A stretch of DNA of 10,523 bases, from positions 1 through 10,523 of the forward strand of contig MHDW01000048.1 in assembly GCA_001803645.1 (NCBI GenBank), read 5' to 3'. Made by a program: the position numbers and the translations under genes. This document shows positions 1-5,886 of this stretch, one piece after another. Within the stretch, counting starts at the first letter, position 1. Each line of letters begins with the position of its first letter. Source of the stretch: Nitrospirae bacterium GWC2_42_7 (GTDB lineage: Bacteria; Nitrospirota; Thermodesulfovibrionia; Thermodesulfovibrionales; UBA6898). The notes beneath the pieces were generated by a model. It did no database searches. It saw only the letters and a list, made by a program, of their open reading frames with translations, and was not told where the DNA came from.

Positions 1-1
1 A

Positions 2-739
2 GATGAAGTTCCGTCTCATCTTATTGACTGGAAAGGCAAAGACTGGACACCTGAGAGGAAGAAAGATGCAGCACATGCAAATGCACGTTTTACAGCTCCT
101 GCTGCCCAGTGCCCTGTTATCTGCAAGGACTGGGAAAATCCTAATGGTGTGCCTATTGATATCTTCATATTCGGCGGCCGCCGCAGCAGTGTTGTGCCTC
201 TTGTTTCTGAGGCATACAATTGGGACCACGGTGTCTTTCTCGGCGCAACCGCTGCTTCGGAGACCACATCCGCAAATATAGGGGCAGTAGGCAATCTGCG
301 GCGTGATCCCTTTGCAATGACGCCATTCTGCGGCTATAACATGGGAGATTATTTCAAGCATTGGCTGGACATGGGCGACAAACTCGGAAAGAATGCCCCG
401 AAGATATTTTATGTGAACTGGTTCCGCAAGAGTCAGGGAGGCAAATTTTTATGGCCCGGATTCAGCGACAACAGCAGGGTGTTAAAATGGATGTGTGAGC
501 GTATCGAAGGCAAAGTTTCAGCAAGAACAACACCGATCGGTTTATTGCCTAATGATGGGGACCTGGATCTTTCCGGACTTGACTTACCAAAAGAAAACAT
601 GGAAGAGCTGATGAAAATTGACCTCAATGCATGGAAAGAAGAACTGCCGGATATCGAAAAACACTTTGCCAAATTCGGCAGCCGTCTGCCGGAGAGACTG
701 AGCAAGCAGCTTGAGGAACTCAAAAAACGTCTTGTATAA
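2..739 (+). CDS. pckG: Phosphoenolpyruvate carboxykinase (GTP), C-terminal part
   Basis: This cytosolic enzyme interconverts oxaloacetate + GTP and phosphoenolpyruvate + GDP + CO2, linking the TCA cycle to gluconeogenesis or anaplerosis. The frame is open from the window edge, so only the last 245 residues are visible of a family member normally about 600 residues long. Recognisable GTP-PEPCK signatures, in order, are WKGKDWTP, ARFTAPAAQCPVI, the FGGRR(S)S segment after GVPID, the WDHGVFLGAT stretch, DPFAMTPFCGYNMGDYF, and FLWPGFSDNSRVLKW. The aromatic residues and Asn of that last segment form the guanine pocket in characterised enzymes. This is the GTP class, not the unrelated ATP class (pckA). 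An apparent internal GTG start at 149 lies inside conserved sequence and is not the gene start. An intrinsic terminator follows four bases after the stop codon. Identity is very secure; the true start lies outside the window. Confidence 0.95.
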   Translation, partial: DEVPSHLIDWKGKDWTPERKKDAAHANARFTAPAAQCPVICKDWENPNGVPIDIFIFGGRRSSVVPLVSEAYNWDHGVFLGATAASETTSANIGAVGNLRRDPFAMTPFCGYNMGDYFKHWLDMGDKLGKNAPKIFYVNWFRKSQGGKFLWPGFSDNSRVLKWMCERIEGKVSARTTPIGLLPNDGDLDLSGLDLPKENMEELMKIDLNAWKEELPDIEKHFAKFGSRLPERLSKQLEELKKRLV

Positions 740-742
740 ATG

Positions 743-779
743 AAGCAGGTGTTTGATAGATCAAACCCCTGCTTTTATT
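743..779 (+). terminator. Intrinsic terminator after pckG
   Basis: A 14-bp stem carries a single T-C mismatch. The left arm 744-757 begins AGCAGG and the right arm 760-773 ends CCTGCT, with a very tight turn, and TTTTATT follows. It sits four bases after the pckG stop codon, as expected for a Rho-independent terminator. It ends only four bases before the next gene's ATG at 784, so it is also the immediate upstream region of that gene and could act as an attenuator. Confidence 0.8.
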
Positions 780-783
780 GCCA

Positions 784-2514
784 ATGGAAAAAATACCTAC
801 AAAAAAATCCCTGGTCAACGTCCTTGGTGTGGTCTACTTCCACCTCAAAACCAGTGACGGGGGTGATCTGTATCTGACCCGGTTCGCTGAAAATTACATG
901 GAGCATTTTGATATCAGGAACTGGTATGAAAAAGAATGGTTTGACGAACATAAAATAAGACTGATAGGGACAAGCTCGGTCTACAGGGTCCCAACGAGAG
1001 AGATAAATAATGTCAGTCTCGATCTGGTTGTAAAGAACTGCCGGGTTGGAGAAGACGTCCCGCTGGACACTCATACACTTCAGGAGTTCTGTGATGCTGA
1101 ATTCAACAGCCCATGGGAAGAGTTCTTCCTCGTATCGGAAATGAGGGAAGGCGCATACGGGCCTAAAGAGACAAAGATCAGGACACAACGGCCTATGGCC
1201 ATATATGTTCCGCCTGAAAAGATGCAGCCCTGGCAAAGCGGCAGATCAAAGTCAAGGATAAACCGTATCCACGCAAAACACCCCGGCATTGATCTGGATA
1301 TACTAAAGCAATACAAACTGATCTATGAATGGATACAGGGAAAGAACCTTCTGGAAGTCTTTGAACATATAGACATCAACAATGATGAGCTTGTCAAACA
1401 TCTTAAGGTTATTAATTACAGAGTCCTCTCAGAACTGAAAACAAAGGGATATCTGGTGGCTGATATGAAACCGGAGCATATTATCATCGATGAAAAAGAT
1501 ACAATGCGTATTGAGGAAATGGGCTGTTCAGAGAATGATATTGATACACCTGTAAAACAGATGGCCCTTGTTTATCAACTGATCAAAGAGGGCAGATATT
1601 CGGTCATAGACTATGAACTTCTTCTGCGAACTGATGATCACGAGAACGAGGTAAAACAATCACGAAGACATTCTTATCTGGATGATCAGAGGGACAGGTT
1701 CGAGCCAACAGAATTGCCTGATCATTTAAAGAACGCAGAGATCTTCGGCGTCCCTTATATTTACGGCCATGCAGAGAGCACCGGCGGCAATTTGTGGGTT
1801 GTAGGAAATAATGCGCGTTTGTTTGATTATTTCCTCCCGGAACGGTGGAGAAAAACACCCTCCCTGAAATTATCCGCCAAAAAAGAGGTATTTTATACGA
1901 TCACAAAAGACAACATTCACCTTGTATGGGAGATCTCACGCATAGGAGAGATGCCTGATGACGAAGACGAGGACAGATATCATCCAAATATCCTGAAGTA
2001 CGGGATCAACAGTCCATTCGAAGAATTTGCGATCGCTCTTGCTCTGAACAAAGCCGGAATACCCTCTGTCTATGTCAGGGCTATATATATGACAGGCACA
2101 ACAAAGGTAGAGCCCTCAACCGACCTTCGAAGGTACAATTCACATAAAGATATCCTTGATCCCGAAGGCGATCCCATTCTAAAGGAAGATCATCACTACA
2201 TTACGATACGCGGATACTATAACGGCCCTGATCATGCTGTTGCCAAACAGGGGCCTATATATACGCCAGTCAGCCTTTATAAGGCTTTTGACAGAGGCAT
2301 TATTGATGGATCTCTCTCCAATATGCTTCTGGACAAGACAAAAGAGAAACTAAAGAAAGCCGGATATGACGGCTCTTTATTAAAGGTAAATGATCTTTTG
2401 CTGGCCATTGACAGCAAAGGAGAGATTATGAATAATAATCAGGGCGAACCAGAAGTTATATTATGTAATTTCGAGCTTATATGGAAGATTTCCGATTCAG
2501 ACACTTCCATCTGA
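784..2514 (+). CDS. Tandem protein-kinase-like protein, second module degenerate
   Basis: This 576-aa protein, probably cytosolic (no signal or membrane segment), is not one I recognise as a named family. Residues 15-260 look like a kinase fold: a GTSSVYRV stretch like a glycine loop, LVVKN with a candidate ATP lysine K84, a NSPWEEF helix (108-114) with glutamates, a hinge-like YKLIYEWIQGKNL, a catalytic loop VADMKPEH (D227, K229, H232 where Asn is usual), and EEMG (245-247) where DFG is expected. Residues about 320-571 repeat this order: GGNL (334) matches GGDL (26), LVWE (E383) replaces LVVK, NSPFEEF is at 409, and AGY..LLKVND is at 526-537 with the catalytic Asp lost. CNFE takes the DFG place. 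ATG 784 is preferred over TTG 778, but neither has a Shine-Dalgarno sequence. The gene sits directly after the pckG terminator. The kinase assignment rests on motif reading alone and its substrate is unknown. Confidence 0.6.
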   Translation: MEKIPTKKSLVNVLGVVYFHLKTSDGGDLYLTRFAENYMEHFDIRNWYEKEWFDEHKIRLIGTSSVYRVPTREINNVSLDLVVKNCRVGEDVPLDTHTLQEFCDAEFNSPWEEFFLVSEMREGAYGPKETKIRTQRPMAIYVPPEKMQPWQSGRSKSRINRIHAKHPGIDLDILKQYKLIYEWIQGKNLLEVFEHIDINNDELVKHLKVINYRVLSELKTKGYLVADMKPEHIIIDEKDTMRIEEMGCSENDIDTPVKQMALVYQLIKEGRYSVIDYELLLRTDDHENEVKQSRRHSYLDDQRDRFEPTELPDHLKNAEIFGVPYIYGHAESTGGNLWVVGNNARLFDYFLPERWRKTPSLKLSAKKEVFYTITKDNIHLVWEISRIGEMPDDEDEDRYHPNILKYGINSPFEEFAIALALNKAGIPSVYVRAIYMTGTTKVEPSTDLRRYNSHKDILDPEGDPILKEDHHYITIRGYYNGPDHAVAKQGPIYTPVSLYKAFDRGIIDGSLSNMLLDKTKEKLKKAGYDGSLLKVNDLLLAIDSKGEIMNNNQGEPEVILCNFELIWKISDSDTSI

Positions 2515-2581
2515 TTTCCTATGATAGATATTATAAATGGAATGAATTCATGAGTTTAAATAAAAATAAAGTTCTCATTTG

Positions 2582-2645
2582 TTTGTCATTCCCGCTTGTC
2601 GTGAATCCTTCTTCTGAGAGACTCCGGACAAGCCGGAGTGACAGA
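2582..2645. repeat. Palindromic dispersed-type repeat
   Basis: This lies in the 196-bp gap between the kinase-like gene and the M50 peptidase gene. The left arm 2585-2600 (GTCATTCCCGCTTGTC) pairs with the right arm 2627-2642 (GACAAGCCGGAGTGAC) at 14 of 16 positions, and pairing extends weakly to 2582 and 2645. The 26-bp spacer is CT-rich then purine-rich. The 'GTCATTCC..GCTTGTC' sequence resembles intergenic palindromes that recur in many anaerobe genomes. Only one copy is in the window, so its dispersed nature is inference. It could also fold as a hairpin in the transcript ahead of the protease gene. Confidence 0.6.
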
Positions 2646-2710
2646 AAGAAGGAACTCTAAGAGATCACACAGTGCGTTATTTACAAAAACTTACTTGAGG
2701 TAAAAAAACT

Positions 2711-3370
2711 TTGGATATAGCTTCTACTGTACAAGGTCTTCTCATAGCCGCTCCACCTATTTTGGTCGCAATAACCTTTCATGAGGCTTCACACGGTTTT
2801 ATTGCAAACAGATTGGGCGACCCAACCGCAAAGTTTGTTGGACGACTAACCCTGAATCCTATAAAACACATCGATCCGGTTGGTACGATCATTTTACCTA
2901 TTTTCCTGTATATATTCTCAGGTTTTATAATAGGATGGGCAAAGCCGGTTCCCATTAATCCAAACAACTTCAGGAACCCAAAGAGAGATATGGCCATTTC
3001 TGCAGCTGCCGGACCATTGATAAATATTATTCTGGCCTTATTAAGCATCCTGATTATTTGGCTGATTATTTTCCCCTTATCAAGAGTCCTGCCTGACTTG
3101 ATGACAAAGACTGTTCTTGTTCCACTGCATCAGATGCTCAGGGTGAGCGCTGTCATTAATGTTGTACTGGCAATATTCAATATGATACCAATACCTCCAC
3201 TTGACGGTGGAAGGGTTGCAGTAGGAATACTCCCACACGAGCAAGCAATGGCTTTAAGCAAGCTTGAGCCATATGGTTTTTTTATTGTTATATTTCTTTT
3301 TTTCTTTCTCAAGATCGGCAGTTTTATATTTGGTCCGGTAATAAACTTTGTTTTACGGTTAACTGGCTGA
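2711..3370 (+). CDS. M50 (site-2-type) membrane zinc metalloprotease
   Basis: A 219-aa intramembrane protease of the M50 family that cleaves membrane-embedded substrates; the substrate here is unknown. The zinc motif HEASH (H24, E25, H28) lies in the first membrane segment, and the third ligand motif PPLDGGR (D165) lies in the fourth. About five hydrophobic segments are visible, near residues 10-30, 54-76, 95-122, 144-163 and 190-215. NPxK-type and GP(L)IN motifs, as in the compact bacterial S2P group, are also present. There is no PDZ or CBS domain, so it is the short form, at normal length. The start is TTG at 2711, with GAGG at 2697-2700 ten bases upstream; no in-frame ATG fits better. It ends 22 bp before trpS, so the two are very probably co-transcribed. 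This pairing is common in anaerobic bacteria and does not by itself reveal a substrate. Confidence 0.9.
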   Translation: MDIASTVQGLLIAAPPILVAITFHEASHGFIANRLGDPTAKFVGRLTLNPIKHIDPVGTIILPIFLYIFSGFIIGWAKPVPINPNNFRNPKRDMAISAAAGPLINIILALLSILIIWLIIFPLSRVLPDLMTKTVLVPLHQMLRVSAVINVVLAIFNMIPIPPLDGGRVAVGILPHEQAMALSKLEPYGFFIVIFLFFFLKIGSFIFGPVINFVLRLTG

Positions 3371-3392
3371 GCAGGTATACTAAGGTGACCAT

Positions 3393-4379
3393 ATGACAAA
3401 AGACAGAGTATTAAGCGGAATGCAGTCCAGCGGAAATGTCCACATAGGCAATCTCGTTGGGGCGCTCCAGAACTGGGTCAAACTGCAGGACAAATATGAC
3501 TGCCATTATTTCATTGCTGACTGGCATGCACTCACAACCGGATACGCAGACCCATCCTCTTTGCAGGATTCGGTCAAAGACCTTCTGATCAATTTTATCG
3601 CCGCAGGGCTCGACCCTGAGAAATGCACCATATTCATCCAGTCGAAGATACCTGAACATGCTGAACTTCATCTCCTGCTTTCGATGATAACCCCTCTTGG
3701 ATGGCTCGAGAGAGTCCCGACATACAAAGAGAAACAGCAGGAGCTTAAAGAAAAGGACCTTGCTACATACGGATTTCTTGGTTATCCACTTCTGCAGACT
3801 GCGGATATTATTATTTACAGGGCGAAGTATGTGCCTGTTGGAGTTGATCAGGTCCCTCATCTCGAAATATCCAGAGAGATAGCAAGAAGATTCAACCATA
3901 TCTATCAGGATGTATTCCCTGAGCCGGAAGCGCTTCTGACCGAGTTCCCTAAAGTTCCGGGAATTGACGGCAGAAAGATGTCGAAAAGTTATGACAACGC
4001 CATCTATCTATCTGACAGCCCTAAAGTTGTCGAGCAGAAACTCAGAACAATGACAACCGACCCTGCAAGGGTCAAACGCACTGATAAAGGGAATCCTGAG
4101 CTTTCACCTGTGTTCCAGCTTCATAAAGTATTTTCTTCAAAAGAAGAACAGGACGAAGTTGCAGTAGGATGCAGGACAGCAGGCATCGGGTGCATAGACT
4201 GCAAAAAAGTGCTTATCAAGAATATCTTCAAAGTGCTTGAGCCCATATGGGCCAGAAGGGAACAACTCCTCAGCAATCCTGAACAATTGAAAGATATAAC
4301 GGACAAAGGAACAGAGAAGGCAAGAAAGACCGCACAGGAAACAATGAAGATCGTCAGAAAAGCAATGGGACTGTTGTAA
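3393..4379 (+). CDS. trpS: Tryptophanyl-tRNA synthetase
   Basis: This 328-aa class Ic aminoacyl-tRNA synthetase charges tRNA-Trp with tryptophan using ATP, in the cytosol. Class I signatures are HIGN (17-20, the HIGH motif) and KMSKS (195-199); GVDQ is at 150-153, and the DWHAL and YPLLQTADI active-site regions are present. The length is normal for the bacterial enzyme. Near the C-terminus, GC-RTAGIG-C-ID-C places cysteines at 260, 267 and 270. This is the C-x6-C-x2-C part of the [4Fe-4S] motif known from Thermotoga maritima TrpRS. The first cysteine of that motif is absent: the matching NPE.. segment reads L237-S238. The start ATG at 3393 has AAGGTGA at 3382-3388. The gene follows the M50 protease gene by 22 bp. 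An inverted repeat about 60 bp past the stop may terminate the operon. Confidence 0.96.
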   Translation: MTKDRVLSGMQSSGNVHIGNLVGALQNWVKLQDKYDCHYFIADWHALTTGYADPSSLQDSVKDLLINFIAAGLDPEKCTIFIQSKIPEHAELHLLLSMITPLGWLERVPTYKEKQQELKEKDLATYGFLGYPLLQTADIIIYRAKYVPVGVDQVPHLEISREIARRFNHIYQDVFPEPEALLTEFPKVPGIDGRKMSKSYDNAIYLSDSPKVVEQKLRTMTTDPARVKRTDKGNPELSPVFQLHKVFSSKEEQDEVAVGCRTAGIGCIDCKKVLIKNIFKVLEPIWARREQLLSNPEQLKDITDKGTEKARKTAQETMKIVRKAMGLL

Positions 4380-4442
4380 CAGATTTTAAGCACCTCATTT
4401 TTTGAATCTCAGAATTTACACCCTGATATTTTCCTCTTTATC

Positions 4443-4470
4443 CCGTTAGAAGCTCAAAGTCTTCTAACGG
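4443..4470 (+). terminator. Hairpin, possible terminator of the M50-trpS unit
   Basis: A perfect 10-bp inverted repeat: CCGTTAGAAG (4443-4452), an 8-base loop, and CTTCTAACGG (4461-4470). It is followed by TGTTTACAT, which is only weakly T-rich, so termination is plausible but not strong. It begins 64 bases after the trpS stop codon. The GTTAGA arm recalls integron core sites, but the rest of an attC site is not present. Confidence 0.5.
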
Positions 4471-4556
4471 TGTTTACATACCCCTTCTTCATTTATTAGA
4501 ATTGAGGCGGATCACAATTGGCCATGGAAACAAGTGAAAAATGATGAAACGAATTA

Positions 4557-4652
4557 GGCGTTACATTGCCTGACAACTATGTTGACGCCGCCTACACCCT
4601 TTCGGGGTATGCGTCTTTCTTCTCAATACTTACGTCCCGTTTTTAACGGGAC
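4557..4652. other. Cluster of three hairpins upstream of the GDT1-family gene
   Basis: The 312-bp gap between trpS and the next gene contains three consecutive foldable segments besides the hairpin at 4443-4470. GGCGTTACAT (4557-4566) pairs with ATGTTGACGCC (4579-4589), with one bulge and one G-U. TACACCC (4593-4599) pairs with GGGGTA (4604-4609) around TTTC. GTCCCGTT (4634-4641) pairs perfectly with AACGGGAC (4645-4652). No T-tract follows any of them. Structured leader RNA, a decayed repeat element, or chance are all possible. I found no GGGGAGTAG-type core of the yybP-ykoY manganese riboswitch, which would have been expected for this gene family. I see no gene in 4380-4691. Confidence 0.35.
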
Positions 4653-4691
4653 TGCAGCTCAATTCCTCATTATGCTGTAATGGGAAAATAA

Positions 4692-4964
4692 ATGGAATAC
4701 AAAGCACTTTTCACGGTTTTTTTTGCAGTTTTTATTGCTGAGCTTGGGGATAAAACACAATTAGCCACAATGCTATTTGCCGCCGATAAAGAAGTAAGCA
4801 AACTCACGGTATTTGTTGGAGCGTCATTAGCATTAATTCTTGCATCAGGTATTGGCGTACTGGCTGGCAGCGTAATTTCGCAATATATAAGCGGAAAGAA
4901 TTTGCATTATATTGCAGGCATAGGTTTTGTTGGTATTGGTATATGGACTCTTATCAAGGCATAA
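4692..4964 (+). CDS. Half-size TMEM165/GDT1 (UPF0016) family membrane transporter
   Basis: This 90-aa integral membrane protein belongs to a family that exports Mn2+ (and in eukaryotes moves Ca2+/Mn2+ in exchange for protons). The hallmark E-x-G-D-K-T motif is present once (AELGDKTQLATM, about residues 16-27). It sits at the end of the first hydrophobic segment (about 4-26), and two more segments follow (about 38-64 and 71-89). Full-length members have two such motifs in an inverted repeat. This protein is one half and would have to act as a homodimer or with a partner encoded elsewhere; no second half is next to it. The start ATG at 4692 has only a weak GGGA upstream. It stands alone, with about 310 bp of hairpin-rich sequence before it and an imperfect inverted repeat after it. 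Family assignment is firm; metal specificity is inferred. Confidence 0.88.
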   Translation: MEYKALFTVFFAVFIAELGDKTQLATMLFAADKEVSKLTVFVGASLALILASGIGVLAGSVISQYISGKNLHYIAGIGFVGIGIWTLIKA

Positions 4965-4981
4965 CATTAAACTTAACAAGA

Positions 4982-5047
4982 CAAATGCACTCAAGCGCCC
5001 AAAAACGCCGATCGTTCTTCGTTCTGCTTTTTGGCGGGAGTGATTTG
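4982..5047. repeat. Long imperfect inverted repeat after the GDT1-family gene
   Basis: The arms pair in blocks: CAAAT (4982-4986) with ATTTG (5043-5047), CACTC (4988-4992) with GAGTG (5038-5042), CGCC (4996-4999) with GGCG (5033-5036), AAAAA (5001-5005) with TTTTT (5028-5032), and GC with GC. That gives 21 paired bases. Nearly all unpaired bases lie on the left arm. The loop holds two copies of CGTTCT separated by one base. No T-tract follows the right arm. It may terminate or stabilise the transcript, or be a remnant of a recombination site. Confidence 0.5.
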
Positions 5048-5081
5048 CAACCTTATAAATACTTTCATGGAAAGGAGTAAT

Positions 5082-5612
5082 ATGAAAAAATATATTTCAT
5101 ATGTTTTAGTTGCAGTCTTCTGTTTTTTTATTTACGGGTGCTATGAATCTGAATTCCCTCTGTCTTCACCCCAATCATCAAAAATAGACACACAACTTGT
5201 TAATTCTTGGGTCAGTATTCCAAAAAAAGCTGATGATAATAAGATCAGGCTGTCCATATTAAAATTCAATGACCATGAACTCCTGATTAGCTGGAAACAA
5301 GGCGATAATGAAACATCGATCACAAGGGGATTTATCACTGAAATTGATAACGTAAGAATAATAAATACTCAGAACATTAAAACCCTTGATGAGAAAGAAA
5401 GGACTTTTGTTTTTTTTAAATACTCTATTTCTAATAATGGCGTATTAAAAACCCAGATCCTTTCTGATTCTTCTGTGGTTTTAAAAGGCAAGAGGTTCGA
5501 TTCTTCAGAAGAATTCTCTGCATTTATCAAGAAAAACATCAACAGCAAAGATCTCTTTGGTCAGGAAATGGAATTTATTGCATTAGAGACATTTGAGCTT
5601 GGAATTAATTAA
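5082..5612 (+). CDS. Putative lipoprotein of unknown function
   Basis: A 176-aa protein. The N-terminus MKK, a hydrophobic stretch (about residues 4-18) and IYGC (Cys at about 20) make a reasonable lipobox, so lipid-anchored export is likely. The mature part begins with a low-complexity serine stretch. It then reads like a small beta-rich domain (LVNSWVSI, RLSILKFNDHELLISW, FFKYSI), ending in a helical DSSEEFSAFIKKNI segment followed by KDLFGQEMEFI. The LV.SW opening recalls lipocalin-like folds, but I cannot name a family. The start is well supported: AAGGAGT ends five bases before the ATG at 5082. An upstream in-frame GTG at 5031 falls inside the inverted repeat and has no ribosome site. 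The gene is AT-rich compared with trpS. A frameshifted partial copy of this gene lies at 7158-7293. Confidence 0.8.
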   Translation: MKKYISYVLVAVFCFFIYGCYESEFPLSSPQSSKIDTQLVNSWVSIPKKADDNKIRLSILKFNDHELLISWKQGDNETSITRGFITEIDNVRIINTQNIKTLDEKERTFVFFKYSISNNGVLKTQILSDSSVVLKGKRFDSSEEFSAFIKKNINSKDLFGQEMEFIALETFELGIN

Positions 5613-5873
5613 TTGCGCATGCTTAAATACTGTTTTTGTTAGGAGTGCATCTCAATTCCGAGTTGTATGTTAAAAAAACTCAAAGAAAAATATATGAATG
5701 TTTTTCTCGAGGAATTTCAAAGACTGAGGAACTGAACTCGAAAAGCAATGAGCCTTTTTACCATTTAGTTCTCTTTAAAAGTATAGTAGTTTTTTATTGT
5801 AATTTATCAGGTATTTTGATAAAGTACGGCAATTTAAAACATTTCATTATTTGCCATTATCCAAGACAGGTAA

Positions 5874-5880
5874 AAGGGAG
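5874..5880 (+). promoter_or_regulatory. Ribosome binding site fixing the start of the propeller gene
   Basis: AAGGGAG lies six bases before ATG 5887. It makes that ATG the start, not the in-frame TTG at 5851, and the shorter protein begins with a proper signal peptide. The remaining sequence between 5613 and 5873 is AT-rich and holds no convincing gene. A 22-codon frame from the ATG at 5668 (MLKKLKEKY...) stops early and has no ribosome site close to it. Confidence 0.7.
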
Positions 5881-5886
5881 AGTGTT

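Noticed and set aside
3..294. Overlapping reading frames on both strands at the left edge
   Set aside because: The frame starting at base 2 encodes conserved PEP carboxykinase sequence; the others are shadows with no recognisable motifs.
4380..4691. yybP-ykoY manganese riboswitch upstream of the GDT1-family gene
   Set aside because: The family is often under this riboswitch, but I could not find its conserved GGGGAGTAG-like core or matching partner segment.
4440..5048. Genuine integron cassette carrying the GDT1-family gene
   Set aside because: Hairpins and an RYYYAAC-like box are present, but no complete attC with a paired GTTRRRY box, and no integrase in the window.
5031..5081. Upstream GTG start for the lipoprotein
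   Set aside because: It falls within the inverted repeat and lacks a ribosome site. ATG 5082 has a strong AAGGAGT and gives a proper lipoprotein signal.
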